64,000 nucleotides of DNA from Epiperipatus broadwayi (GCA_028023455.1 JAQFVV010006215.1:9445950-9509949); one strand, 5' to 3'; shown: positions 25,341-37,260, counted from the first letter of the stretch. Notes: generated from the sequence alone by a model not told the origin. Numbers and translations are program-made.

Positions 25341-25909
25341 GGATTAGGTTCACATTGAACTACTTTGGATTTTTTTTCCAGATTTTAATTAGATTTGCAA
25401 TTTTTGTTTAAAAAACAAGCCCATTGTCAACCAAGATAACCACACAATAAAGATTGATAGATGGTGTTTAGAAATCTTTAGCTAGAGTATAGAAACAAAT
25501 CTGAAAAAAACATTCTAACCCTCATCACACACTCATTGTTTTTCATTGAGGTCTACTGAAGAGACCATAGTTCTTCAGTGGGCTATTAGGCTATTTTTCT
25601 TAAATGAAAAACAACTTGTAAGTAGCCCTATTTCATAGAAAAAGTTATCTCTGACAGAAAATTGAGAAAAAGTGATGAAAAAAGCATTACTCAGAAGATT
25701 TACCAACTGTCAGATTGTGAAAAGTTTAGCCCAAAATGGCTATACAGTCATTTATAAACAATAAATGAATTGCTAGCTTAATTGGTTATGGGCTAGCTAA
25801 ATAAAATAAATATTCCAATCTAATCTGCTCAGAACTTTAGAAACTTAAAAATTTTCAAGTCGTATGTAACCTGATTCAAACTTCATGATGTGAGCATAGA
25901 TACTTGCTC
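25341..25909. other. Intronic, no feature recognised
   Basis: AT-rich, no exon or repeat signal recognised. Confidence 0.4.
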
Positions 25910-26180
25910 TATAAATGCAATTTATCTATTCTACTTTGAAAACTTTTTAACAAAACCCTTTTATTGTACATATATGCATATACAATCTTACATTTCGACT
26001 GTTTTGCAGTCTTCTTCAGATACACTTTTACTTTGATTTTTTAAAAGTAAAAAATTAAAGTAAAATTGATTCTAAAGAAGATTGCAGAATAGTCAAAATG
26101 TAAGATTGTGTATACATATATGTACAATAAAAGGTTTTTGTTAAAAAGTGTTCAAAGTAGATAGATAAATTGCATTTATA
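25910..26180. mobile_element. 271-bp palindromic MITE
   Basis: Arms TATAAATGCAATTTATCTAT.. and its complement at the right end pair along about 130 bp each. Inner arms contain TACAATCTTACATTTCGACT on the left and its near complement on the right. No ORF; centre near 26045. Confidence 0.85.
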
Positions 26181-26411
26181 TAAGATATTACAGGGGTGAA
26201 TTTAGTAATATATCTGGAAGTCCTATAAATAATAATAATTAAAATGTACTATTTTTTGAATGAACTTTTTTTAATATCAAATCATTTTTGTATCTTTACT
26301 GTTTCATAAAAATTACTAAAACTTAATTGCAGGTTATAAACCCAAAAAGACTGATCTATTATATCAAACTTTTGTAAAGATATGGCAGGAAAAAAACATA
26401 GATAAACTTAC

Positions 26412-26528
26412 CACAACTTTTAATTCAAGTTCATGTTGCTGCTTCACAATATAATTTAAAGTTTTAATTAAAAATACATGCCCAAATCGTTCAATACTTT
26501 TCCTGACATCAAAATTATCTTTTTCATT
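26412..26528 (-). CDS. Cadherin gene, exon 4 (EC core strands, 117 nt)
   Basis: An acceptor with a T-rich tract (ATTTTTTAG) precedes 39 open codons and a GTAAGTTTATC donor. The peptide starts NEKDNFDVRKSIERFGHVFL and continues LIKTLNYIVKQQHELELKVV. This fits the EC pattern F-x-(I/V)-D, G-x-(I/V), LDYE and y-x-L-x-V. The calcium-binding LDRE/LDYE motif is changed to LNYI, losing both acidic residues, so one calcium site of this domain may be weak or absent. Phase 0 at both ends. Confidence 0.75.
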
Positions 26529-27812
26529 CTAAAAAATAAAAGACATTATTTAATTATATAGACGAATACTAAAATTTTCACACACATACAGTGCATGGAC
26601 AAACATTTAAATTATTTCATTTTTATTAATTCAATTGAAAATTAACCAAAATATAAAAATTATATGAGATTTAGCTGACTTCGTTAATGTAATTAATTCA
26701 AAAGATAGCTACCCTATAGAGTTTTAAAAAGTAAACGATGTACAAACAATTTAAAATTTTGATAAAATGTTTCCAAATAATAATTTAATTATAAAAAATG
26801 TGTGTGTTTGATTTCATAAAATAATAACTATATGTTTTTATGTCCAAAATGAAAAATGGCATTTTATTTAAAAATAACAACAGTTCAAAGACTAAACTAA
26901 AATTAATTATTATCAATTAATTTAACATAAGAGTTATAAAAAAGGGATATAAAAATTTATCCACTGGTAGTAATTAAAATTCATATTAGAAATTTTGTTA
27001 AGTGACTTAATTAATATAGTAATTAAAATAAATCAAACCATCTCTACCATATTGAAGTTTATATCAAGTACACTTACCAGCAAATAATACCACCATGAAA
27101 AATAAACATTGCACATGTGCATATATTGTATAAAAGAGTTGGAAAGAAAATGACCATTAACTAAATAAATCTAAGATTTTTTTTTTTAAAAAAAGTATTT
27201 TTAAAGACAAACAACGAATGGAGTAAAATAAAAAATTATTTTATGAAGGGTAATGAAAAGAAAACTTATAACTGAATACATAATACAAATAATTTCATCA
27301 TATATATATATTTTCACTAATGGCTTCCTTAATATTTTCTTTCAATTATTTTGTTAATTCAATCATTTTCACACAATTATAAAATTTTACTTCAGTTACT
27401 TGATGTCATAGTTGTTTTTATGAAGGTCTGCTGTTTTAAGAATCAATTATGTAAGGACATTTTATTCATAATTATAACTATAAAGTTTTGATATTGTTTG
27501 AAATATTTCAATTTTATTAACTATAATGAATTGCTAAACAGCACAGACTTTTTATTTCCTAATAGTTTACTTAATGTTATATTATGATAATTATTATAAA
27601 TATACATTTTTTTAAAAAAAAATTCAAATATTTAAAGTTTAAAACAAAAGAATCTTTTATAATATTAATGGAAGAGAAATATTCTAAAGCAAGTACAAAC
27701 AGATTTTATATTTAAATGAAATTTAATATTAATCAAATCAATTATCAAATATAAAAAATGATGTCAAGTTAACACATATATATCATATATTTTAAAATTC
27801 TTAAACAGAAGA
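26529..27812. other. Intronic, no feature recognised
   Basis: Very AT-rich DNA in the exon 3-4 intron. Confidence 0.4.
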
Positions 27813-28112
27813 TAATCAGCCTTTGACAAGCACTGTTCAATCATAATTACAAACTCACTGATGCTATAATGATTATGCAGGACACTCAAATCTAAAGACA
27901 AGATAAAGACCTTTAAATGATAAGATCAGGCGATCTTATCTTTGTATCTAAATACAATTATATAGGCCAATCTAAAGCATTTAGGAATGAAACCATAAAG
28001 ATTTAATCTTTATATCTTTATGTCCATTACATTATTAATTTATAGATAAATCCAGCAAAATTTTCAAATTTATGACTGGTAAATATTAGATGATGTTGTC
28101 AAAGGCTGATTA
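27813..28112. mobile_element. 300-bp element with 17-bp terminal inverted repeats
   Basis: Left end TAATCAGCCTTTGACAA and right end TTGTCAAAGGCTGATTA are exact inverted repeats, 300 bp apart. The interior has a small palindrome TAAGATCAGGCGATCTTA and no ORF. A MITE is likely; superfamily not assigned. Confidence 0.75.
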
Positions 28113-29200
28113 CTTTCTGATTAAGAATTACTGATGAAAACTGCACTGTATCTGCTCTTTTAGAAATGATTTTTTCAATCATGTAATAATTTCTCAAAAT
28201 TTAATTAAAAAAATTATTAAAAAATAACATCTCATAAGTAGCTTATTAATTTGACATATTTTAGTAAACATTATATGAGCATAACTGGTAAAAAAAAAAA
28301 AACCCAGTCCATATAGATATTAATTTAGATATTAAATGTTAGTATTTATACATAATATCAATCTAAATGAATTAATACTTGTTTATTTTATTCTGTTAAA
28401 ATTATGTATTTATATTATTTTACTAATTATATATTTCTGTTTTTGCATATACATTTAAATCAGGATGTGTATAAAATTTTTATATATTGCAATCTTTGGT
28501 TTTGCCAGTGAAATTAGACTTTCAGTCATTTAATGTATTTAAGTATAAAAAAAATTATAAAGAAAAAATTTCCATTTATTGTAAGTTAACTTTATTAAAA
28601 CTTTACAAGTATATATCAATTTAAATTGTAAATTATTTCAAATACTTTTATAACAACTGAACATTAGTGAAATTCTTTTAATATTTTACTATATTAGTCT
28701 AAATCTGTCTATGGTTGAAGTAATTTTAAGTGTTTAATCTAGAGATGTGATTTTCTATTTAGCAAGAAATTAGTGCTAAAAAATCAAAATTTCTTTAATA
28801 TAATCCTTTAGTACCTCAGATTTTAGTGTTTAAATAAGTAATAGTAATTTAAGTCTAAAATTTTAATAACAGACATTAAGGTTGAATTTTCATACTATAA
28901 TAAAACATTTAGTTTAAATTAGCTATCAGCAATAATATATTTATAAGCTAATATCATTAAGATTAAATAAAGATAAATCTGGATTAGTTACCTTAAAAGA
29001 CAGAAATTTTATTACTATTTAAAAGAGTTGTTAATTTTCAATTGAAATAAATTCAGTGTACATGTGTGTAAATGTGCAGTAGTTTTTGTTTGATAATATT
29101 AGATATTATTTTTAAATACTTAATTAAATAAAAATATTGAATTAAATTCTAGTGAATTTTCTAATTAATTTATTTAATATAGTTTGATAATAGGGTTGTT
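28113..29200. other. Intronic, no feature recognised
   Basis: Extremely AT-rich, no signals. Confidence 0.4.
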
Positions 29201-29273
29201 TTCTCATTCCTGGTGTTCGACGCAGGATGGCGTTGATGCTAATCAAAAACATATACATATAACGATTCCGGGC

Positions 29274-29948
29274 GGTAAAACTGACTTATAGCGGTCTCGA
29301 CACCTCACCCTCTATTTTTAAAAAACGTAACTATATTTTTTTTCCTACTAACTGTATCCATTGATTTGAATCTTTTTTTGGCAAAAAGTAAATGGACGGG
29401 GGGGGGGGGAGAGGATTACATGCGGCAAAAATTACGTGACAAAAGTAGTTCATAATTTTGACAGTAGGGACTTTTTTGGTCACACTTTTGCCAGGCAACA
29501 AACATATCTCTACATAGAGCATAAAAATGTAAGTTTTATTACATTTTATTTATTAATCTTCATGTAAAAATACATTTATAGTTAGATATACTTTGCAATT
29601 ACATAGTGAGAATAACGTAGTTCGAAACACGGATTCTGCCTGCAGGAAATGTAAGTTCTTTTTTTTTTATTTATTCATCTTTATGTAAAAATATTTATAG
29701 TTAATATAGTTTGTTTATTTATTTATAGTTACATATACAGTAAAGACCGCTACATATACAAGTAAAAACTACGCATCAAAATGTAAGTTTTTTTTAATTT
29801 ATTTTTTTTAGCATTTATACTTAGATATAGTTTATTTAGAATTAGATACACTGATTAAAGTTGGACACAGTTAGTATGAAAAAAAATGTAGTTAAGTTTT
29901 TTAAAAATAGAGGGCGAAGTGTCGAGACCGCTATAAGTCAGTTTTACC
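29274..29948. mobile_element. 675-bp element with long TIRs and internal repeats
   Basis: Left end GGTAAAACTGACTTATAGCG continues GTCTCGACAC; the right end is its reverse complement over about 65 bp with few mismatches. Inside are about three copies of a unit of about 110 bp that begins AATGTAAGTT and contains ATTTATTNATCTTNATGTAA, plus a G10 run near 29399. No transposase frame. Flanking target duplication was not seen. Probably a non-autonomous DNA transposon. Confidence 0.8.
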
Positions 29949-29949
29949 A

Positions 29950-30320
29950 ACTAATACTCTTATGATGTTAGTCTTTCATTTTTTTTAAATAGTTATTAAT
30001 CTTATATTGTTTTTGAGTTTGTGTGTGTGTCTTTAAAGTTACAGGACTTTTTCTAATTTTTTTTGACTTTATGTGTGTCTTTTTAAGTTACGGTAATTTT
30101 TTTGCAAGAGTAAATCAATAATTTTATTCAAAAGCCATACGTAATAAGTAAATGTTTATTAATCTTAGATTGTTTTTTAGTTTGTGTGTGTGTCTTTAAA
30201 GTTACAGGGCTTTTTCTAATTTTTTTTGGACTTTATGTGTTTTTTTTAACATTACAGTATTTTTTGTCAAGAGTAAATCAATCATTTTATTAAAAAGCAA
30301 TATGTAATTCTAAATCTATC
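29950..30320. repeat. Two tandem units of about 180 bp
   Basis: Repeated words TTTGTGTGTGTGTCTTTAAAG and TTTTTCTAATTTTTTTTG occur at about 30016 and 30180, and GAGTAAATCAAT at about 30108 and 30270. Directly abuts the TIR element and leads into the next array. Confidence 0.75.
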
Positions 30321-30339
30321 AAAAGTAACGTAATTTATA

Positions 30340-30890
30340 TACTACAATTTAGAATTGATACCCGACTACTATTAGTAAGGACCGTCATTGAAAGACTCAA
30401 TTGAAAAATGTTACCCGACTAATTTGCTTTCTTTTTTGGGGGACAGTAATGAATCAGAAAGTGGGTTGTTTTTGTTAAGTCTGTCTATATAAAAAGGGTA
30501 CCATTATTAAAATACTAAATTTAAAAATGATAGCCGACTAAGTTGCGTTTCTTTTGACAGTAATTAATTAATCAGAAAGTGGATTTCTTTTTTTTTTTGG
30601 TAAATCTTGTGTTTATATATAAAAAAACCCGTAATTCAAATACTCCATTGAAAAATCAAACCCCGTTGAATTTGCTTTCTTTTTTTTTTTTTTTTAGACA
30701 GTAATTAATCAGGAACTGGGTTGTTTTTGTTAGTGTGTAGATATAAAAACTAATCTTATTTTGAAATAATAAATGTAAAAACAAAAAAGTAATACCTGAC
30801 TAAAAATTTTCTTTTTTGGACAAGTAATTACTAATAATTAGACACTGGGTTGTTTTTGTTTGTGGGTATATCTAGCAAAAGTAACTGGTA
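30340..30890. repeat. Satellite-like array, about 4 units of 115-135 bp
   Basis: Units share CCGACTAA, TTGCTTTCTTTTTT, ACAGTAATTAATCAG and CTGGGTTGTTTTTGTTNGTG, with a TATATAAAAA end. Units diverge mostly in homopolymer lengths. The last unit runs into a less AT-rich segment (30890-31070). Confidence 0.8.
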
Positions 30891-31175
30891 ATGGATGAAT
30901 TCTCATGAAAACGGTACTTTTCGCGTGATCCTTGAAATTTTTTCCGTTCCACATCCCTAAAAGTAATTTTTGAGGGTTACCCATTTGTAATGGAATCTTC
31001 AGGACATTATTACTAAACTTACAACAATAAAGTAAGTTACAACACATTAAAAAATATATACGTCTTATCAAATTTTAAAAAACTACGACTGCTTCAAATA
31101 CATACACTCTCACACGAAACTACAGAGAAAATAGATATTCTACAATTATGAGAAAATGATGAACAAAATCAACTA
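30891..31175. other. Less AT-rich spacer, unassigned
   Basis: Open for 77 codons on the minus strand (31071-30838, overlapping the array), including QMGNPQKLLLGMWNGKNFKD. Not recognised. It may be a remnant of the same element as the neighbouring ORF. Confidence 0.3.
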
Positions 31176-31514
31176 CTACAGCAGCCAATCAAGGCATTTC
31201 TTTCTCTTTGCTTTTAGCATAGGAAAAAAAAAGCCATAACCAGAAGCCGTTGGGAACTCTTTCTGTGTTTTATCATAGAAAGAAGTCTCTTTGTGTTGGC
31301 TTCTGTCGCCACCACCGCCTCCATCCAATATAACATGAGGACTCTTTTCTGCATTTATAATGTTGAAAATTTCCTCTTTTGTTGGGTGAATGCCGGTGAA
31401 ATGGTATATGTCTAGGAATTGACCTAGAAATAGCGACATCTCAAGGCAAACACCAGGGATGAGAAAACAACTGATAATAGTTATGAAAGTGTGATATAAT
31501 ATTTTCTCTCTCAA
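31176..31514 (-). CDS. Unassigned 112-codon ORF
   Basis: ATG-started frame at the edge of the repeat block. The N terminus (MREKILYHTFITIISCFLI) is hydrophobic and could be a signal peptide or membrane anchor. A middle part reads HPTKEEIFNIINAEKSPHVI followed by a run of five glycines in DGGGGGDRSQ; the C terminus is basic (MLKAKRKKCLDWLL). Base composition is clearly less AT-rich than the neighbourhood. I do not recognise a family. It may be a fragment of a transposon protein linked to the 29.2-31.5 kb block, or a chance frame. No splice sites or homologous copy in the window. Confidence 0.35.
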   Translation of the reverse strand: MREKILYHTFITIISCFLIPGVCLEMSLFLGQFLDIYHFTGIHPTKEEIFNIINAEKSPHVILDGGGGGDRSQHKETSFYDKTQKEFPTASGYGFFFPMLKAKRKKCLDWLL

Positions 31515-31616
31515 AACAAAATATTTTTCATTGTATTTTATTTTACTGTAATAATAATTTTATTCCATTAAATATCACACAATCTACATTTTTTATGCTC
31601 ACATAAGCTGTTTAGG

Positions 31617-31939
31617 CAGAGGCAAAATTTCCCTACAGTAGCACTAGTCAGTGCAAGAAAGAGTAATCAATGGATGCAGGATGGTTTGGACCCAAAGCTT
31701 TATATTTATCTAATGAGGTAAAAGATGACTGCTGGAGAATTGCATTAGTTCCTAAGATCTAGATGCAGTGCGCTCAGATCCAAGACCCCATCTCTGATGA
31801 AAATTACAAGCTAGAAACTAGTCTGGTGATATTAGATGAGTAGGCACTAGACAAATATTTTATGCATAAACATTCCTGAATCCATTGATTACTCTGGCTT
31901 GCACTGAATGACACTACTGTATGGGGAGTTTTGCCTCTG
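31617..31939. mobile_element. Foldback MITE, family A (copy 3)
   Basis: Ends CAGAGGCAAAA and TTTTGCCTCTG are inverted. The right arm retains the core (TCCTAAGATCTAGATGCAGT, ATATTAGATGAGTAGGCACT); the left arm is shortened. No ORF. Confidence 0.85.
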
Positions 31940-32394
31940 TGTAATAATAATTTTAGTTTCATAATTATTTCAGACAGTACATGTTAATTAAAATGTCTAA
32001 AAAATATGTAAATGGGTTTGGCCTTTAAGCTATGGAAAGATTAAGAAAGTAGTAAAAAGATGTTTTTCCATGCATCAAAAAGAGTGACATGACTAGGGAT
32101 ATAAAATATCCACACTCACATATCAAAAGGGGAGACTATGGAAATTGCTGAACTACTGAACTTCTAATAGAAAAAGAACATGCAAAGAAGAAAGAAATTT
32201 CAAAATTTCTCAACTATAGAATTAATTATATTATAATGTTTTAAAAATTATTTATTTTAAAGTAACATGTTTCTTTAAAATCCTTTAAATTCAGATACCA
32301 GAGTTTTAAACCAAAATCACTGGAAATCCAAAAGTTAACACTATTTAAAAAGGAAGAAAAGCAAAAAATGAAAATGTCAAACAATTACTTATTC
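31940..32394. other. Intronic, no feature recognised
   Basis: AT-rich stretch with purine-rich runs; possibly RTE-derived words, too eroded to assign. Confidence 0.3.
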
Positions 32395-32721
32395 TTAGAT
32401 GTGATAAGTTGGACTTTTTCCATCATCTATGAGTAAATGTTGAGTGTATAGAAAATTTTAAACTTTATTTAAACTTTCTAAATACAAACAACTTGTTAGT
32501 AATAACACACAAATAGACAACACGAGTTAGTAATTACATGTTTCAAGTAGTAGTATTTTCCACTATTCAAAATGTTGTGTAATTACTAACCTGTGTTGTC
32601 TATTTCTGTGTTATTACTAACAAGTTGTTTGTATTTGGAAAGTTTAAATAAAGTTTAAAATTTTCTATACATTCAACATTCACTCATAGATGATGGAAAT
32701 AGTTCAACATATCACATCTAA
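32395..32721. mobile_element. Inverted-repeat MITE, family B (copy 3)
   Basis: Arms begin TTAGATGTGATAAGTTGGAC and its complement, and continue through TTTAAACTTTATTTAAACTT to a central region with two opposed TAACACA..TAGACAACAC segments. Nearly palindromic along the whole length. No ORF. Confidence 0.88.
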
Positions 32722-33570
32722 TAATATACCATCATCACAAACCTTCAGACAAATTACTTATTCTTGCTTGCTAAAGTATATCTATTTAATACTTGTATTT
32801 TGCATGAATTATATATGACATCCTGTTTATGTAAGAACTCTTCATTATTTTCTATTATAAGTAATTGTTATTATGAGCAATTGTAATTGTAATAAATTTT
32901 ATTATAAATATAACATTCCTTATATTTTAGAAATGCACTTATTGAAGGTCATATTTTTGTAATAAATATAACAACAGATAAATATTTAAAATATATTTTT
33001 TACTAACTTATTTAAGATAACAATAATTATCAATGACTTTTGAAATATTTTACTTTGAGATATTATATAATATTATTTCAAGAGTGGTTTCTTTTGGATA
33101 AATTTATTTTAATTAATAAACAAACCTTTTGTGTTAAAATTAAAGTGACATTTTTATTGCTCTTAATAATTTGCTGTTAAGAAGAAAAAACACTCATTTT
33201 ATAAGTCAATTTTATACTTAAAATAAACTGAATGAAAGGAAATGTAATTAAAAATTAAATGTCATTAATTTAAAAAGTCTTATTTATCATATTTTATGAC
33301 TCTTATTGTAATGCTGAAAATATGGATGTGTAAACCTGCTTTCTCTATTTCTCTCTGGAAAAAAACCTGCTTGACTTCAGAAATTAAATACTTTCTCAGA
33401 GACCTCTATATTTGAATATAATTCTTAAAATATGTAAATGGAAAACTAGCTTAATGCTATAGTACTAATTATTGAAACCTAACTTACTTATGTTTAAATA
33501 TTTTGGAAAAACTAAATGGCCATTATTAATGTACTTGTGTGCATTCCTGTTTAAAGAAATTTCAAATAAT
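32722..33570. other. Intronic, no feature recognised
   Basis: AT-rich, no signals. Confidence 0.4.
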
Positions 33571-33896
33571 TTTAAGGAATGCTCTTCTTTCCAAATATAA
33601 GATGAAGTTTTTTGAAAAGATAGAATGAATCACTCTACCTTTTAACCTAAACATATATGTATAGGAAAATCTTAATCATTTGAAAATGAAAGTGTGAAGA
33701 TATTAATTAATCACTTTTACTTCCATTTGCTATGTTTTTATTATTGACATCTGTAAAACATTTGCAATTTATGGCATGCCAGTATTAGATATAATATTAA
33801 TTAGTATATTCATGCTCTTATTTCCAAGGTGGAGTGATTCATTCTATCTTTTTAAAAGAATTTATCTTGTATTTGGAAAGAAGAGCATTCTTTAAA
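33571..33896. mobile_element. 325-bp MITE with about 70-bp TIRs
   Basis: Left end TTTAAGGAATGCTCTTCTTT and right end AAAGAAGAGCATTCTTTAAA are inverted, and the arms extend to GATAGAATGAATCACTC and its complement. Both ends abut TTAA, the target of piggyBac-type transposons, but in an AT-rich genome that is weak evidence. No ORF. Confidence 0.8.
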
Positions 33897-33949
33897 AAGT
33901 ATTTATTAATTTTATAGTACATGTGTAGTCAGTAATCCCTAATGATTGT

Positions 33950-34260
33950 TATACATGGTAAATATAAAAGAGAAATGAAGAAAGATCTCTAAATTTATGA
34001 AAGCATGGAAAGCTTGATTTAGGATGTATAAAGCTCAGATTTACAAAAGCTTAATATACATAGTGTAATTTAATTGACTTGAATCTCATTATAAACAGAT
34101 GTGTAAATATTTAAGTTCATAGTGCAAGACTTCCCAAACAATAATGAAAAATAGAGGAATGTGCTTAAATGTCAGATTAAATATTGATAATTTATTCTGG
34201 TCTGGTGACAAACATACAGCAATATAGCAGGTATTGATGAAGTTGGGAGTAATACTAAAG
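33950..34260 (-). mobile_element. Penelope-like RT fragment, reversed copy
   Basis: Reverse complement of the plus-strand fragment at about 34490-34760 (shared words TTTGATTTAGGATGT, TTAATTGACTTG, CAAACAATNNTGAAAA). Together they form an inverted pair with a centre near 34270-34300. Confidence 0.65.
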
Positions 34261-34299
34261 TATTTAAGGCTTTCATTTTCAGAATGGATTAAATATATT

Positions 34300-35330
34300 T
34301 AAACTATTTTGTGAATATTTAAACCATTTTGAAAACAAATCCTTTCTAAATATTTTAGTTCTATTCCCAACCTTGTTTATACCCACTATGTTGACAATGA
34401 GTTTGTCACAGTATATTTAAACCATTTTGAAGATAAATTTCTTCTTAAATAGTTTAGTACTACTCCCAACCTCATTTATACCCACAATGCTGATAATGTA
34501 TTTATCACTGAACCAGAAAGTTATCATCAATATTCAATCCAACCTTCAAACACATTCCTCTCTATTTTCACAATTGTTTGGGATGACTCACACAATGAAA
34601 TTAAATATCTAAACATCTATTTACAAGAAGATGCAAGTCAATTTAATTACACTGTATGTATTAAGCCTTTGGAAATCCAAGATTTTACACATCCTAAATC
34701 AAACTCTTCATGCTCCTATAAATTTGCAGGTCTTTCTTTACTTCTTTTATAATTACCATTTATGTAAATTTGAAGGTTCTCACAAAAATAACATTGAATA
34801 ACATTTGTTTCAAATACAGCCATCTTACAAGAAAAATAAAATAATTTTATCACAAACTAAATATTGATCCCCCCAAAGATGACAAACTATGGATTCTCCT
34901 CCCACACATTTCTTCCTTCACTAAAAACTTTATTAAAATCTTTTCTTCTTCATTTCACCTAAGCTTTCATACACTCCTTCAACCAATAGATTAACTAATA
35001 ATTCAAAAGATCACCTACTCCCTAATAAGACTTCTCACACTGTGTAGAAAATTCCATGTCCTCACTCTGGTTGCAGTGCCTTATACTATAGCAAAACCCA
35101 TGCATTTCTTTCAACATTGTTATTTATACAAAAGAGATCTCCCATCTTTTTAAAACACCAAAAATCCACTGTCCATATTTTTAAATCTTCCTCTGCTTCT
35201 ATTACATATATAGAATGACATGACTCCAAACATAAAAGCAAGAAAGCATGGCATATAGCTAGCAACATCCACCCTATAAATAGATAAGAAGCATGATTTC
35301 CCCTCTCCAAAAATGGACTTTCTAATCCAC
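34300..35330 (+). mobile_element. Penelope-like element, reverse-transcriptase fragment
   Basis: The frame at 34490-34700 reads ADNVFITEPESYHQYSI (the Y-x-D-D-like box followed by F-I-T-E-P-E) and later WDDSHNEIKYLNIYLQED and YTVCIKPLEIQDFTHPKSN. The T-x-E...FLD..I...Y.KPT....HP.S.HP order is that of Penelope-like RTs, best guess. A direct repeat of about 97 bp (34315-34411 and 34412-34508) duplicates the catalytic-box region. The remainder to 35330 is frameshifted and poorly assigned. Confidence 0.65.
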
Positions 35331-35989
35331 TAGTTGCATATATTTAAATATTTGTCACCTATATATTCCATCGTTTTTAGATGACCTTTTTGCTATTATT
35401 ATGATAAAATAAAACTTTTCAAAAGCACTTAGCCACTTCATTAACTACATTCCAGCACACTTAGACATATTACTTATTCAATTGAGAAGTCTACATTTAT
35501 TTTATTTTTACATTAAATATGGTAAATGTTATACTATAGAATACAATCAATTCCTTTAATAAAATCTCACTTTTCAGATCCATATGTTCTTTTTAATGTG
35601 AGAATGATCAGCAAATTCAGTAACTTGTAGTATTACTACACAACTCATCCTTAAATCTTTTTGATGGTTGCTGATTTTTTTTTAATCCTATCTATTGCTG
35701 AAGAAGTTTACATTTCTTTTATTGTTCAGTTAACATGTTGTCAGAGAATTAGTGCAAATTCTTTTTTAATATTTAATTCAAGATAATATTTAATTATATT
35801 CACACTACCAGCTATTTGTAAATGAGTATGTCTAGTCTAATTCCTGAAAAAAGTTCAAAGTTAATAAGACAAGTAATAAAAAGTTAGTTGGTTTTTATGG
35901 TGACTACTAAATGACATATACATCCACATACAAACACGTAGGTTCTGTTTGTTTATTCGATATGTATTATGCTTTTTTTTTACTTTTAG
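35331..35989. other. Intronic, no feature recognised
   Basis: AT-rich, nothing recognised. Confidence 0.35.
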
Positions 35990-37260
35990 CTGCAATTCAT
36001 TGTATTTTTTGAAATATTTCAGCATTTTTCGTAATAGTATCTATCTTGTTGAATATTATCCTCAATCATACCTTTCCAATAAATTTGGAAATATTGTATT
36101 TCTTTAGAATATTTTGAAATAATTTTTATATTATAAATAAGTCTCTTCTCCCATAAAAACTATGCACACTTTTATCAGTCTGTTATTGTTCATTCATATC
36201 ACATGGCATATTTGATGAAGATGTATCTTTATTATAATCATTTTTGTGATGTCACATATCTTAGAAAACATTTTTAAATGAAAAATTGTTGCATCAATAA
36301 GTAGTGAAAGTTTCATTTCCATATAGTAAATTGGGTAAAACAATAGCTTCAAATGCGACTAATTTAGTTATACCACTATCGAAATACCTTTTAGCTTGCT
36401 AAATGCATCATTAATGCCTCTGCTTCTGAGTTTAATCTCAATATTTAAATAAATTTTTCTATTTAAAAAGCTATCAACATATTTAAATTCATTCTCATTC
36501 TTAAGTTGCTAACCACCTAATTTAATAGCTATGAAATCTTTATTCCATCTTGAATCATAAAGATCTGAAGTTTTTAAATATTAATTACTAATCCAAGTCA
36601 TTATAAGTTGCATTCAAAGTATTAAATACATTTTTTAAATCAACTTACTTGAGTTAGCACGAAATGCACAATCATTGGTACATTATAAATTTAAATCCAA
36701 GAAAGCTAAGTTTTTGTTTTTTAATTCTTAAACATCACTTTTTAATGCTTTCACCATAAAGCTATCTATAAACTATTCCAAGGATCTGTTAAAAAAAAAT
36801 TAAAGTTAATACCCACATTTGTTTTTATCTGTTTTCAGTTTCTTTTATTTCATTAAGTAAAAGCTGTTTATTCTAAACCACAGTGAACAATCATTTAATT
36901 TTAAATATTGCCATAAATCTGTTTAATATTTTTAAGTCAAATGCCTAGGCAAATCAATAGAACTATATGTAAACCACATCTTTCCACTTGACATGCGCTA
37001 TAGCACTTTTTAATTCTTTAAAACCACACTGTGATTCTAGTAACTATCAATCTATAAATAGAAAAAGCCACTTTGACAAAAAAACCTTGATAGTACTTTT
37101 GTTGCTATCGATAATGATGACTTCATATGATAATTATTCCAGGTTTTTTATTTCCATTATTTTACAAATTGGTGCTTTAGAAATATTTTTAAGTTTAGAT
37201 GGAACAACCTCCTAGACTCTACATATTCTTATAAATTTTTAATAGTTTTGAAGCGGAATC
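35990..37260 (-). mobile_element. Non-LTR reverse-transcriptase fragment, second family
   Basis: Minus-strand pieces resemble the post-catalytic part of a LINE RT: a segment near 36640-36590 (F-N-T-L-N-A-T-Y-N-D-L then LVINI), then K-L-G-G-like and LRSRGINDAFSKL-like text near 36540-36380 and a C-terminal part near 36350-36000. It differs in sequence from the RTE relics. All frames are broken. Which LINE clade is uncertain. Confidence 0.5.

Noticed and set aside
35086-35310. 74-codon minus-strand frame
   Set aside because: Lies opposite the distal part of the Penelope-like relic; no support for expression.
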